NCBI GenBank assembly: GCA_947630135.1
Contig: CANRGH010000003.1
Location: 62,001-126,000 of the forward strand
Source: an uncultured Monoglobus sp.
GTDB lineage: Bacteria; Bacillota; Clostridia; Monoglobales; Monoglobaceae
Reading direction: 5' to 3'
DNA: 64,000 nucleotides
Each line of letters begins with the position of its first letter. Position 1 is the first letter of the stretch. A program made the position numbers and the translations under genes. Shown piece after piece: positions 45,861 to 55,468 of the stretch. The notes beneath the pieces were generated by a model. The model ran no database searches and had not been told where the DNA came from. It saw nothing but the letters and a program-made list of their open reading frames with translations.

Positions 45861-46619
45861 GTGCGCGCAGTGTTTTTCGGAAAAAAACGTAAGGAGCCGG
45901 AGCGGCGAGAGCTTGACTTAAGCCGCGTTCCGGCTCATATAGGAGTTATAATGGACGGCAACGGCCGCTGGGCCAGGCGCAGAGGCATGCCCCGAAGCGT
46001 GGGCCACAAGGCGGGCGCCGACAATCTTGAGTCGATGTGCGATTATTTGAACTCGATCGGCGTTAAGGCGCTCACGGTTTACGCCTTTTCAACCGAGAAC
46101 TGGAGCCGTCCGCAGGACGAGGTAGACGCGCTTATGGACCTGCTTTACGGCTATCTTTTGACTGTTGAGGAAAAGTTTAAAAACCGCAACATGAAGCTCA
46201 AGATAAGCGGCGACACGTCGGCGTTTTCGGAAAAGATAAGAGGGGCCATAGCCCACGCCGAGGAGGTCACAGCTCCGGGCGACGGCATGGTGCTCAACAT
46301 CGCGCTGAATTACGGCGGCAGAAGCGAGATTACCCGCGCGGCGAGGCTGGCGGCTGAGGCCGTTAAAGAGGGTAAGATAACGCCCGATGATATTGATGAA
46401 GATTATATCGGCGGGCTTATGTACACCGCGGATCTGCCCGAGGTTGACCTGATCATCCGCCCCAGCGGCGAGCAGCGGCTGTCAAATTTTCTGCTGTGGC
46501 AGGCGGCCTACGCCGAGCTCTGGTACAGCGACATCTGCTGGCCCGATTTTAAAGAGAAGGATATGGAGCGGGCGATCATAGATTATCAAAACCGCGACAG
46601 GCGGTTCGGAAACGTGTGA
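45861..46619 (+). CDS. uppS: undecaprenyl diphosphate synthase, GTG start
   Basis: 252 residues from GTG 45861. Makes the C55 lipid carrier for peptidoglycan from FPP and IPP. The catalytic Asp is in HIGVIMDGNGRWARRRG, and YAFSTENWSRP and LIIRPSGEQRLSNFLLWQ are canonical. The SD lies in the end of frr (GAGGTATAGGAG). First of the uppS-cdsA-dxr-rseP group. Confidence 0.97.
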   Translation: MRAVFFGKKRKEPERRELDLSRVPAHIGVIMDGNGRWARRRGMPRSVGHKAGADNLESMCDYLNSIGVKALTVYAFSTENWSRPQDEVDALMDLLYGYLLTVEEKFKNRNMKLKISGDTSAFSEKIRGAIAHAEEVTAPGDGMVLNIALNYGGRSEITRAARLAAEAVKEGKITPDDIDEDYIGGLMYTADLPEVDLIIRPSGEQRLSNFLLWQAAYAELWYSDICWPDFKEKDMERAIIDYQNRDRRFGNV

Positions 46620-46638
46620 GGCATTGGGGGACTTACAA

Positions 46639-47505
46639 ATGGGTGAGAGAACAAGCGAGTCAAAAAAGAGCGGCGCGGGGCCCGGCTTTAAAATGAGGGT
46701 GCTGACCGCGGCGGTCGGCATTCCGGTTATAATTTTAATCTTGCTGGCGCCCTTGTGGGTTTTGACCGCCGCCGCCGTTTTGTGCTCGCTTATCGGAACC
46801 TTTGAGTTTTACGGCGCGTCGGGACTGCTGAGGAGGCAGCTTCCGCTGTGTGTCGTCGGGTTTATAGGTACCGCGGCTTTGCCGCTGTGCGTTTTTCTCG
46901 ACCCGATAATGATAATGACCTTCGCCTTTTTGTATCTGATCGTCCTGTTTTTGATGATGCTTTCCAGCCGCAGAAAAATCAGGATAACGGATATATCAAT
47001 GCTGATAACGGCGCTTATCTATATTCCGTTCCTGCTGTCGAACGTGCTGCTTATCAGGCGGCTCGAGTTCGGAAACGTGCTGGTTTGGCTCGTGTTCGTC
47101 GGCTCGTTTATGACAGACAGCGGCGCGTATTTTTCGGGCAAATTTTTCGGCAGGCACAAGCTTTGCCCCGATATAAGCCCCAAAAAAACGGTCGAGGGCG
47201 CGGTCGGCGGCACGATCGTGTGCGGACTCAGCTTTTTGCTGTTCGCGCTTATCGTAAATCTGTTCTTCGCGGACATGATAAACGCCGACATGAGCTACGG
47301 CATGATGTTTGTCTTAGGTCTCATATCGGCGGTCGCGGCGCAGATCGGCGATCTTACCGCCTCGCTCATTAAGCGGCAGTTCGGGATCAAGGACTTCGGA
47401 AATTTGTTCCCGGGCCACGGCGGAATGCTCGACCGCTGCGACAGCATAGTTCTGGTGGCGCCGGTGATATATCTGTTCGCGTCGCAGATAAGCATGTTTT
47501 TTTAA
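46639..47505 (+). CDS. cdsA: phosphatidate cytidylyltransferase
   Basis: 288 residues from the ATG at 46639 (a TTG at 46624 is a possible alternative). It makes CDP-diacylglycerol for phospholipid synthesis. About eight membrane segments; the signature near the C-terminus is DLTASLIKRQFGIKDFGNLFPGHGG and FDR-like MLDRCDS, with KTVEGAVGG earlier. A GC hairpin follows before dxr. Confidence 0.95.
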   Translation: MGERTSESKKSGAGPGFKMRVLTAAVGIPVIILILLAPLWVLTAAAVLCSLIGTFEFYGASGLLRRQLPLCVVGFIGTAALPLCVFLDPIMIMTFAFLYLIVLFLMMLSSRRKIRITDISMLITALIYIPFLLSNVLLIRRLEFGNVLVWLVFVGSFMTDSGAYFSGKFFGRHKLCPDISPKKTVEGAVGGTIVCGLSFLLFALIVNLFFADMINADMSYGMMFVLGLISAVAAQIGDLTASLIKRQFGIKDFGNLFPGHGGMLDRCDSIVLVAPVIYLFASQISMFF

Positions 47506-47520
47506 GATTTGAGAATAATT

Positions 47521-47557
47521 GCGGCAAAGAGGGGGCTTGCCCGTGCGTCTTTGCCGC
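47521..47557 (+). terminator. hairpin between cdsA and dxr
   Basis: GCGGCAAAGA at 47521-47530 pairs with TCTTTGCCGC at 47548-47557, followed by TTAAATTTT. A possible partial terminator that lowers dxr-rseP transcription relative to cdsA. Confidence 0.6.
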
Positions 47558-47593
47558 TTAAATTTTGGTATTAATTTCGGGAGTATTGATATA

Positions 47594-48772
47594 ATGAATA
47601 ATGTGTGTGAAACAAAAAACAAAAAGCTCAAAGTCGCGATCCTCGGCTCGACGGGCTCGATCGGGACCCAGGCCCTTGAGGTCGCCGACGATTTAAAGGG
47701 GATAAAGGAGATCGAGATCACCGCCCTCGCCGCGGGCAGCAACATAAGGCTGCTTGAGGAGCAGGCGCGGAAATACCGCCCGAAGATCGCGGCGGTCCAC
47801 GACGAGAAGGCCGCGGCCGAGCTTAAGATCAGGCTCGCGGACACAAGCGTGCGCGTCGCGGCGGGCGATGATGGCCTTATCGAGGCCGCCACCGAGGAGA
47901 GCGCCGATATGGTCCTGTCCTCGATCGTGGGCTTCGCGGGGCTGGTCCCGACGATGCGCGCGATCGAGTGCGGCAAGGATATAGCCCTCGCCAACAAGGA
48001 AACGCTCGTGACCGCCGGAGGATTGTTTATGGACGCGGTAAAGAAAAACGGAGTCCGCCTGCTTCCGGTCGACAGCGAGCATTCGGCCATTTTCCAAAGT
48101 CTGCGCGGCGGCAGCCGCGGCGAGCTTAAAAAGATACTGCTCACCGCCAGCGGGGGCCCGTTCTTCGGAAAGACCGCCGACGAGCTTAAAAACGTCACCA
48201 GGCGCGACGCGCTGAAGCACCCCAACTGGGACATGGGCGCGAAGATAACGATCGACAGCGCGACGCTGATGAACAAGGGGCTTGAGGTGATAGAAGCCAA
48301 GTGGCTGTTCGGAGTCGGTCTTGACGATATTGAGGTCGTTGTCCACCGCGAGAGCATAATCCATTCAATGGTCGAGTTTTGCGACAAAAGCATAATCGCG
48401 CAGCTCTCGCTGCCTTCGATGAAGCATCCCATTCAGTACGCTTTCACCTATCCGGAGCGGCTCCCGTCGCCCGATAAGGAGGTATCGTTCAAGGAGCTGG
48501 GGCAGATGACGTTTTATGAGCCTGACCGAAAAACGTTCAGGTGCCTTGATTTGGCTTTGAGCGCGGGAAGGAGCGGCGGAACGATGCCCGCGGTCATGAA
48601 CGCGGCCAACGAGGTGGCGGTCGGCAGATTTTTGCGGGATGAGATAGGATTTCTTGATATAGCGGATTATGCGGAAAGGGCAATGAGCGCCGTTAAGGCG
48701 AAGCCCGATCCGACAATAGAGGATATAATAGAAACTGACAGAGAGGTGCGGGATATATGTCAACGGTTCTGA
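47594..48772 (+). CDS. dxr: 1-deoxy-D-xylulose 5-phosphate reductoisomerase
   Basis: 392 residues from the ATG at 47594. Second step of the MEP isoprenoid pathway. The NADPH loop is AILGSTGSIGTQALEV, and substrate and metal motifs are ALANKETLVTAGG, LLPVDSEHSAIFQ and ILLTASGGPFF. Its end overlaps rseP by 16 bases. The organism thus makes isoprenoids by the MEP route. Confidence 0.97.
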   Translation: MNNVCETKNKKLKVAILGSTGSIGTQALEVADDLKGIKEIEITALAAGSNIRLLEEQARKYRPKIAAVHDEKAAAELKIRLADTSVRVAAGDDGLIEAATEESADMVLSSIVGFAGLVPTMRAIECGKDIALANKETLVTAGGLFMDAVKKNGVRLLPVDSEHSAIFQSLRGGSRGELKKILLTASGGPFFGKTADELKNVTRRDALKHPNWDMGAKITIDSATLMNKGLEVIEAKWLFGVGLDDIEVVVHRESIIHSMVEFCDKSIIAQLSLPSMKHPIQYAFTYPERLPSPDKEVSFKELGQMTFYEPDRKTFRCLDLALSAGRSGGTMPAVMNAANEVAVGRFLRDEIGFLDIADYAERAMSAVKAKPDPTIEDIIETDREVRDICQRF

Positions 48773-49806
48773 CGATACTTGTCGCGATAGTGATCTTCGG
48801 CATAATTATTTTTGTGCACGAGTTCGGACACTTTATCGCGGCGAGAATATTCGGGGTCAAGGTCAATGAGTTCGCGATCGGCATGGGGCCGACGCTTTAT
48901 AAGAGGCAGGGAAAGGAGACGCTCTATTCCGTGCGCGCGATCCCGATGGGCGGCTTCTGTGCTATGGAGGGCGAGGACGAGGAGAACGACGATCCGAGGG
49001 CGTTCAACAACAAAAAGCCGTGGCAGAGGATAATCATACTCGCCGCGGGCGCGGCAATGAATATTTTGCTCGGCTTTGTCATTGTGACGATAATCGTGAT
49101 AAGCTCGGCGCACCAGAGCGGGTTTATCCCCTCGACGACCATTGAGAGTGTGGAGCCCGAGAGCGACGCGGCGCGGTTTTTGCAGCCGGGCGACAAGGTC
49201 GTGGGCATAAACGGGACCAGGGTCAACATCCGCCGCGATCTTTCGTTCGAGCTCGGCATGTATGACGGCAGCGGCGAGTGCGAGCTTGAATACAAGCGCG
49301 ACGGCAAAAAATATACCGAGAAATTCACGCCTATGCAGACGACCCTTGAGGACGGCAGCCCTTATTATATCGTGGGCTTCACGATAAAGCAGGACCCGAT
49401 CAATCCGCTGACCGTGCTGCACGAGGGCTTTTTCCAGACAGTGTGGATGGTGAAGCTGGTGTTCGTCTCGCTGGGAATGCTGTTTACGGGCGAGGCCGGG
49501 GTTTCCGATCTGTCGGGCCCGGTGGGTGTGGTTTCCGCCATGAGCACCGTGGCGAGGTCGGGGCTTTTGGACCTGATATTCTTCGCGGGATTCCTCGCGG
49601 TCAACATCGGCGTCATGAACCTTTTGCCGCTTCCCGCGCTTGACGGAGGCAGAATTCTGTTTGTGCTGATCGAGCTTATCTTCAGAAAGCCCGTTCCGCG
49701 CGACAAGGAAGGCTATGTCCACTTCGCGGGCTTCGTGCTGCTTATGGGGCTTATGCTTTACGCGACATGGAACGATATTATAAGAATTATCACCGGAGTT
49801 TTCTGA
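48757..49806 (+). CDS. rseP: site-2 intramembrane zinc protease RseP
   Basis: 349 residues. The catalytic HEFGH (His21-Glu22) is in the first membrane segment and the second zinc motif NLLPLPALDGGRI is near the C-terminus. One PDZ domain (about 120-190, with RFLQPGDKVVGINGTRV) lies between them. It cleaves anti-sigma factors or signal-peptide remnants. Overlaps the dxr end. Confidence 0.96.
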   Translation: MSTVLTILVAIVIFGIIIFVHEFGHFIAARIFGVKVNEFAIGMGPTLYKRQGKETLYSVRAIPMGGFCAMEGEDEENDDPRAFNNKKPWQRIIILAAGAAMNILLGFVIVTIIVISSAHQSGFIPSTTIESVEPESDAARFLQPGDKVVGINGTRVNIRRDLSFELGMYDGSGECELEYKRDGKKYTEKFTPMQTTLEDGSPYYIVGFTIKQDPINPLTVLHEGFFQTVWMVKLVFVSLGMLFTGEAGVSDLSGPVGVVSAMSTVARSGLLDLIFFAGFLAVNIGVMNLLPLPALDGGRILFVLIELIFRKPVPRDKEGYVHFAGFVLLMGLMLYATWNDIIRIITGVF

Positions 49807-49855
49807 CGGCCTATGTTTCTTTTAGGTAACAATTTTTAACAATTGTCGAAATTGC

Positions 49856-49884
49856 TTGACTTATTAAAAATTTTATGGTACAAC
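49856..49884 (+). promoter_or_regulatory. promoter of the 49.9-kb SLH gene
   Basis: TTGACT at 49856-49861 and TACAAC at 49879-49884, 17-bp spacer. Confidence 0.6.
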
Positions 49885-49926
49885 AGTAATTGAAATTTTA
49901 ATATTTAACATTATGGAGGAATGAAT

Positions 49927-51849
49927 ATGAAATACTTGAAGAGTTTGGCCGTCTTTGTTGCGGTATGCATGATGATCTCGGTGATACCGGTCATTAGTCA
50001 CGCGGCAGGCGGCGCGGGCGCGGTTATTGCCGCTGACGGCGAAACCGAAGCGACGCCGCTCCCCGAGACAACGGAAGATCCCGACGCGACAGCGGAGCCC
50101 GAGGCGACTCCCGAGATCACGGCGGAGCCCGATATAACGCCGGATCCCGACGCCACGGCTGAGCCGGACGCGACGGCTGATCCCGACGCGACAGCCGACC
50201 CCGATGCCACGGTTGACCCGAACGCAACGGCAGCTCCCGACGCGACTGCGGACCCGAACGCTACGGCAGGCCCGAGCGCGACCCCCGGTCCCTCGACATC
50301 TCCGTCGGCGCAGTATAAGATCACCGTTAACCCGACCGAGAAATCGACCATCACTGCGTCGATAAACTCGCAGCAGGTTACTTCGGCGAACTCCAACGCG
50401 AGAGTCACGATAACCGGTAAGGCGGAGCGCGGCAATACTTACAGCAGCGTATATTATGAGAATTCGGCGAAGGAGAGAACAAATATAATAACTTCTCCCA
50501 CCGAGCAGTTTGAGCAGACGATCACAATGCCTACTTCTGACATTGTGATATACGCCGAGACCGCGGTAATGACTCCGCAGCAGTTATACACCAGCGCGTC
50601 GCGCCAGTACAGCACCGTCAACACGAACATCAGCACATATAAGACGCGCTATATAAACAACAGCGCGAATTATAACGCTTCCGACATCAGAGCGATGAAC
50701 AGCTACATAAAAGAGGCCGAGGAACTGCTTCCCTCGCTCAGGGAGTCATACACGAACCTCAATTCTCTGATCAGAGACGACTCTGTCACCGAGGTCGCTG
50801 TCAGCGATGTTATATACATGCAGAAAGAAATGGACAGAGTCACCGACGAGATGGATAAGCTCGCGAAGCAGATGGGCGGAGATTCCGACACCTACAATCT
50901 TGACGTAAGCATTACGACAAGAGGCGGAAGAGTTACAATATCCGGCGCGGTAACGGGCACGATCGACGCGTACAGTACGCCAAATTCGGAGCTGTACACC
51001 AATGTTCCCGCCGACAACGCGCTCACATTCAGAATTGCAAACCAGACCGGCTACACGCTGAACACTTTCAGAATTAACGGCAGAAATATGACGGTGAACG
51101 GCAACTCGTTTATGATCAGCTCGACAAATATCAGAAATTATATTTCAAACGGCGTTATGGAAGTGACGATAAGCTTCGCCCAGAACTACGGCGGAGGTAC
51201 GACATACGGCGGAGGCACAACATACGGCGGTGGAACGAGCTACAGCAATAACAACAATAATATTCTCAACAGCGGAGGCGCTGCCGCGACTCCGGTGCCG
51301 AATGCGGCAGCCGGAAGCGGCGTGTTCAACGATTTGGCCGGAGTAGAGTGGGCGGTTCCCTCAATCACTGCGCTCTACAGCATGGGCATAATCAACGGCA
51401 TGGGCGACGGCAGGTTTGAGCCGCAGAGCAACGTCACCCGCGAGCAGTTTGCGAAGATGATCGTGGGCGTTATGGGCTACACGGTTGACCAGAACGCTAC
51501 AACAAGCTTCAGTGACGCCAACGGCGACTGGTACACGCCCTACATCGCGGCGGCTGTCCAGAACGGCATAATCAACGGCCGTGACGACGGAACCTTCGGC
51601 GTGGGCGATAACATCACCCGTCAGGACATCGCGGTCATCATCTACAGAACACAGGGCTCGCCCGGAGTTGAGATCCATGAGTTCCCCGATTCCGCGAGCA
51701 TCAGCGACTACGCGGTCGAGGCGGTTTCGTACCTCTTCGCGTGTCAGATCGCGACAGGTGACGATCAGGGCAACTTCAACCCGATCAATCCCGCGACAAG
51801 AGCCGAGGCTTCAAAGATGCTTTACGGACTCTACACGCTGACTCATTAA
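49927..51849 (+). CDS. secreted SLH-domain wall protein with Asp-Ala-Thr repeat tract
   Basis: 640 residues from the second ATG (49927), because the first (49921) touches the GGAGGA site. A signal peptide (to about 25) is followed by a low-complexity tract of xPxATA units (about 40-120, such as DATADPDATADPNATA). Two beta-rich regions flank a helical, coiled-coil-like region (about 215-320). A YGGGTTYGGGT tract (about 418-440) precedes three C-terminal SLH repeats (about 460-640: SITALYSMGIINGMGDGRF and two more). Probably a structural surface protein held by secondary wall polymer. Function otherwise unknown. Confidence 0.88.
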   Translation: MKYLKSLAVFVAVCMMISVIPVISHAAGGAGAVIAADGETEATPLPETTEDPDATAEPEATPEITAEPDITPDPDATAEPDATADPDATADPDATVDPNATAAPDATADPNATAGPSATPGPSTSPSAQYKITVNPTEKSTITASINSQQVTSANSNARVTITGKAERGNTYSSVYYENSAKERTNIITSPTEQFEQTITMPTSDIVIYAETAVMTPQQLYTSASRQYSTVNTNISTYKTRYINNSANYNASDIRAMNSYIKEAEELLPSLRESYTNLNSLIRDDSVTEVAVSDVIYMQKEMDRVTDEMDKLAKQMGGDSDTYNLDVSITTRGGRVTISGAVTGTIDAYSTPNSELYTNVPADNALTFRIANQTGYTLNTFRINGRNMTVNGNSFMISSTNIRNYISNGVMEVTISFAQNYGGGTTYGGGTTYGGGTSYSNNNNNILNSGGAAATPVPNAAAGSGVFNDLAGVEWAVPSITALYSMGIINGMGDGRFEPQSNVTREQFAKMIVGVMGYTVDQNATTSFSDANGDWYTPYIAAAVQNGIINGRDDGTFGVGDNITRQDIAVIIYRTQGSPGVEIHEFPDSASISDYAVEAVSYLFACQIATGDDQGNFNPINPATRAEASKMLYGLYTLTH

Positions 51850-51865
51850 TATTGATTTAATTTCG

Positions 51866-51900
51866 CCGTGGATCAGGGAACGCTCCCCGATCCACGGTTT
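51866..51900 (+). terminator. terminator after the SLH gene
   Basis: CCGTGGATC pairs with GATCCACGG, with an inner GGGA/TCCC pairing, then TTTTG. It lies 20 bases before the next gene, so read-through may supply some arabinofuranosidase mRNA. Confidence 0.85.
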
Positions 51901-51918
51901 TGTATAAGGAGAAAAACA

Positions 51919-53847
51919 ATGCGTATAAAACTGACTGTGACTGCCGAAAGGACCGCGGCGATCAATCCGAAAATGAGCGGCCTGTTTTTTGAGGATATAA
52001 GCCACGCCGCCGACGGCGGCCTCTCGGCGGAACTGATCGAGAACCGCTCGTTCGGCCATATCTCGCCCGAGTTTGAGTATTACACCGACGAGGGCGGCAG
52101 GCGGCGCGAGCGGCTGCTCGGTGCGCAGCCCGACCCCGGTTACGGCTGGACGGTCGAGAGCGGCGCGGCCGAATATTTAAAAGACGACGACGGATATTAT
52201 TATATGCGCCTGCGCGGCGCGGGCGCGATTTCAAACAGCACATTCGGAGGGTTCTGCCTGAAGGGCGGCGCGGATTATGAGCTGCGGCTTTACGGAAATT
52301 TTGGCATGGTAAAAATTTCAGCCGAGGCGGTTTCGGACGGAAGAACCACCGCGTCGTGCGAGCTTGCGGCAGTAGGCGTAGGGGAATACTCGGGAACGCT
52401 CCGCGCCGAAGAAACTGCGCGGAACTGCCGCTTGAGGCTGTCGTTTTTGGGCCTTCGCGAGGGCGGACACGCCGATATTTATATGGTCTCGCTCAAGCCC
52501 GCCGACGAGGTAATGGGGCTTTTCAGACGCGACATGGCCGAGGCGATGCGCGACCTGCGGCCCGCTTTTCTGCGCTTCCCGGGCGGATGCGCGGTCGAGG
52601 GCTATGACCTCAAAAACGCCTATCGCTGGAAGGACACGGTCGGCCCCGCTTTGAGGCGGAAACAGAATTTCAGCCGCTGGGCCTTTAAAGAGCCGGGATA
52701 TAATCAGACATACGCGATAGGATTTTATGAGTATTTTTTTCTGTGCGAATATCTGGAGTGCGAGCCTCTGCCTGTTATAAACGCCGGAATGGCCTGCCAG
52801 TTCAACACGTCCGAGACCGTGCCGCTTTATGATGAAAACGGCGAGTATACCGTCGAGTTTGAGAAGTATTTGAATGACGCGCTTGATCTGATCGAGTTCG
52901 CGAACGGAGACGAGTGCACAAAATGGGGCGCGCTCCGCGCCGATATGGGGCACCTCGAGCCGTTTCGCCTGCGAATGCTCGCGATCGGCAACGAGCAGTG
53001 GCAGACAGGGACCAATCAATGGTTCGAGCGCTATGAGGCGTTTGAAAAGACGATACACGAAAAATATCCCGGGATCAATTTGATTTTCAGCGCCGGGCCG
53101 CGCGTAGGCGAGGAGCGTTATGACGCGGCGTGGGAACGGATAAGAATGAAGATCGCCGAAAATCCGCGTTTCGCTTACGCGGTCGATGAGCATAACTACA
53201 ACACAAAAGAATGGTTTTTTGAGAACGCGAATTTTTATGAAAATTACAGCCGCGAAGTCCCGGTGTATCTGGGCGAGTACGCGGCGAAGGCCTATGAGTC
53301 GGACGGCGGGACGCGCTTTAATGATATGATCTCCGCACTGTCCGAGGCGGCGTTCCTCTGCGGACTCGAAAAAAACGGCGATGTTGTAAAAATGGCGTCC
53401 TACGCTCCGCTGTTTTCAAAAAGACCGCCGCACAGCCATTGGGCGCCAAATATGATCTGGTTCGACAGCGAAACGATAGTCAAGACCCCAAATTATTACA
53501 CTCAAAAAATGTTCGCCGAGGCTCAGGGGCGCTTCGCGCTTAAAACCGAGGCGGGCGGCAGCGTGTATATGTCGGCCGTGACGGACGGAAGCGGCGGACT
53601 TATACTCAAGGCGGTGAACCCGACCGGAGAGACGATCGAGGCGGAGCTTGAGATCGACAAGACTTTAAACACCGCGACGCGCGGCACAAAAACCGTGCTT
53701 TCCGCCGACTGCGCGACCGCGCGCAACACATTTGAAAATCCCGATCTGATAACCCCGAAAACGGAAAAATTTATATCGGCAGAACCAATGATTTTAAAGC
53801 CGTACTCGTTTACGGTAATAAAACTGCCAAAACAATATAGTGATTAG
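51919..53847 (+). CDS. alpha-L-arabinofuranosidase, GH51
   Basis: 642 residues from the ATG at 51919 (AAGGAGAAAA). It releases arabinose from arabinoxylan- or arabinan-derived oligosaccharides. GH51 features: the start ITAERTAAINPKMSGLFFEDISHA pattern, FLRFPGGCAVEGYDLKNAYRW, acid/base Glu359 in AIGNEQWQ and nucleophile Glu453 in VYLGEYAAK. A C-terminal beta domain follows. No signal peptide, so it is probably cytoplasmic and acts on imported oligosaccharides. Confidence 0.93.
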   Translation: MRIKLTVTAERTAAINPKMSGLFFEDISHAADGGLSAELIENRSFGHISPEFEYYTDEGGRRRERLLGAQPDPGYGWTVESGAAEYLKDDDGYYYMRLRGAGAISNSTFGGFCLKGGADYELRLYGNFGMVKISAEAVSDGRTTASCELAAVGVGEYSGTLRAEETARNCRLRLSFLGLREGGHADIYMVSLKPADEVMGLFRRDMAEAMRDLRPAFLRFPGGCAVEGYDLKNAYRWKDTVGPALRRKQNFSRWAFKEPGYNQTYAIGFYEYFFLCEYLECEPLPVINAGMACQFNTSETVPLYDENGEYTVEFEKYLNDALDLIEFANGDECTKWGALRADMGHLEPFRLRMLAIGNEQWQTGTNQWFERYEAFEKTIHEKYPGINLIFSAGPRVGEERYDAAWERIRMKIAENPRFAYAVDEHNYNTKEWFFENANFYENYSREVPVYLGEYAAKAYESDGGTRFNDMISALSEAAFLCGLEKNGDVVKMASYAPLFSKRPPHSHWAPNMIWFDSETIVKTPNYYTQKMFAEAQGRFALKTEAGGSVYMSAVTDGSGGLILKAVNPTGETIEAELEIDKTLNTATRGTKTVLSADCATARNTFENPDLITPKTEKFISAEPMILKPYSFTVIKLPKQYSD

Positions 53848-53859
53848 GGGAAATATAAA

Positions 53860-54690
53860 GGCTCCCATTGCTGATTATCCCCAAAGGGAGGTAAAAAAAC
53901 GCCTCCCTCTTTGAGGGAGGGGGACCGCAGCCAGAGCCGCGGAGCGGGTGCGGGGCACAACCGTATTCCGTTTTCACGGATAAACGAGACCACAAATTAT
54001 TAACGTTTGCGAACATGTCGCGATAGCGGTGGAAGGAGTAAGCACGTCGATCTCCCTCAGTCTGCGGACAAGCCGCAGACAGCTCCCTCCCGGAGGGAGC
54101 CGTAAAGAATTAGCGTCCTAATCGCTATTCGCTAATCACTACGTTGGTGGATATTATCCGCCCGGCGGGACGTCGAGGGCGCCGTCCCCTACAACCAAAG
54201 TACGCAAAAAGCCGTAGGGGCGGACGACCCGGCCGCCCGTCCGGCTCCCCTTCCTTTAGGAGGGGGAGCTGTCGCCAAAGGCGACTGAGAGGGAGGCCTA
54301 TTCGCTATTCTCTAATCACTAATCACTACGTTGGCCCCTCTCCGTCTTTCCGCCTTACGGCGGAAATCCACCTCTAAGGAAGCGCTTGGTCAAAATCGCA
54401 AGCGATTTTGAAAGGTCGCTTTGAACCCGCACGCTCCGCGCGCTGATTATCCCCGAGGGAGAGGCAAAATGGGCGGCAAATGCCGTCGGCCGGATGTGGG
54501 CATCCGGCCCTACGACGAATGGCGAGGCATATCGGGCGGATAATATCCGCCCCTACGGTGTGATGAAATTCGCAGGGGCGGCAAATGCCGTCGGCCGGAT
54601 GTGGGCATCCGGCCCTACGACGAATGGCGAGGCATATCGGGCGGATAATATCCACCCCTACGGTGTGATGAAATTCGCAGGGATCCCACT
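53860..54690. repeat. intergenic hairpin repeats including a 105-bp tandem duplication
   Basis: About 830 bp without a gene. The first half has GGGAG-type hairpins (CCTCCCTC-ttt-GAGGGAGG at about 53900, then CAGTCTGCGGACAAGCCGCAG near 54060) and the ACTAATCACTACGTTGG linker. GGGACGTCGAGGGCGCCGTCCC and GTAGGGGCGG...CCGCCC units follow. A unit with GGGCGGCAAATGCCG, CCGGATG/CATCCGG and GGGCGGATAATATCC is duplicated head to tail (54471-54575 and 54576-54680). Same families as at 2.2, 32.8 and 56.6 kb. Confidence 0.88.
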
Positions 54691-54692
54691 TT

Positions 54693-55052
54693 TTAAACCT
54701 CGTCCGTGCGCGATATGTAGATCCTGCCGGTGAGGCATTTTTCCTTTTTGCGCACATCACCCAGGAGTCTTTGCAGACTGTGGATCGTGTCGCGGTTCTC
54801 GCCGATCCATTCGACAACAAGATCGGTCACGGCGAGAGAGTCTTTGACGCTTCTGCGCTCCCTTCGCGTATCTCTCAGCTTTGTGGCTAGCTTGGCGCGC
54901 TCGCTATAGTTCAGGTCTTCAAGTTCCAATTTGTGCAGAATATCCTGAGACAAATCATCGGTATATTTTAAAGTGTCCGCCGAGATATTGTTTTCGGTCT
55001 GCGCTTCTGTGAGATATGACAGAAAATCGGATATCATCTTGCTGTTTTGCAC
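54693..55052 (-). CDS. small helical protein, phage-associated type
   Basis: 119 residues from a GTG (SD AGAGGTG). Almost entirely helical and charged. The pattern DLSQDILHKLELEDLNYSERAKLATKLRDTRRERRSVKD resembles small proteins of unknown function encoded in Firmicutes phages; this is from memory and unverified. It lies between repeat elements and has its own promoter. It is the only phage-like gene seen. Confidence 0.6.
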   Translation of the reverse strand: MQNSKMISDFLSYLTEAQTENNISADTLKYTDDLSQDILHKLELEDLNYSERAKLATKLRDTRRERRSVKDSLAVTDLVVEWIGENRDTIHSLQRLLGDVRKKEKCLTGRIYISRTDEV

Positions 55053-55085
55053 TCAAATCACCTCTTGTTTATTTTTGATACTCGA

Positions 55086-55114
55086 ATTATATCACCGTTC
55101 GACAAATTTCGCAA
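55086..55114 (-). promoter_or_regulatory. promoter of the 54.7-kb gene
   Basis: On the minus strand, TTGCGA (55114-55109) and TATAAT (55091-55086), 17-bp spacer. Confidence 0.65.
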
Positions 55115-55252
55115 CAATAAAATTTTAAAATCGGTACAGTTTTTTGTACACGCCTGTCGCGTTAAGCGGACATCTGCGATCACAGTGTTTAGAGACAGAA
55201 TATGCGGCGAGGTCGCCGTTTTTTATTTTATAAAAAATTTTTCAAAAATCCC
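55115..55252. other. gap with one terminator-like hairpin
   Basis: No gene is seen. A CGGCG-AGGT-CGCCG hairpin followed by TTTTTTATTTT (about 55200-55225) looks like a plus-strand terminator, but no matching gene or good promoter precedes it. It may be a remnant. Confidence 0.4.
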
Positions 55253-55303
55253 TTGACAAATATTTCTATATAATGTAGAATATATACATGCTACACGGTG
55301 TAG
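55253..55303 (+). promoter_or_regulatory. promoter with palindromic operator-like site
   Basis: TTGACA at 55253-55258 and TAGAAT at 55276-55281, 17-bp spacer. A perfect palindrome CTACACGGTGTAG at 55291-55303 lies over the expected start region. Other TACA/TGTA half-sites are nearby. A repressor site is likely; the regulator is not known. The leader to the SLH gene is about 180 nt. Confidence 0.65.
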
Positions 55304-55352
55304 AGAAGTGAAAACATCAACGACCCAAATAAAAAAGAAGGAGGTGATGCCA

Positions 55353-55364
55353 ATGGGCTTTTAA
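55353..55364 (+). other. three-codon frame behind a near-perfect SD
   Basis: GAAGGAGGTGATGCCA precedes ATG-GGC-TTT-TAA (Met-Gly-Phe). The ribosome site is almost fully complementary to the 16S rRNA end, yet the frame has three codons. It could be a leader peptide for the SLH gene at 55469 or a remnant of a lost gene. Confidence 0.3.
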
Positions 55365-55468
55365 TTAAATGTCAAAAAGAATATAGATCAAAAAACCGCA
55401 ATTTTAAAAGTTTTTATAATATGTTAATTATTGCGAATAAATATAAATACTAATTTGAGGTGATTTAC

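Noticed and set aside
47314-48432. 372-residue frame antisense to cdsA-dxr
   Set aside because: Spans two genuine genes on the other strand, has no family pattern, and follows their codon bias.
54374-54820. 148-residue minus-strand frame
   Set aside because: It runs through the duplicated 105-bp repeat and gives a duplicated peptide; not a gene.
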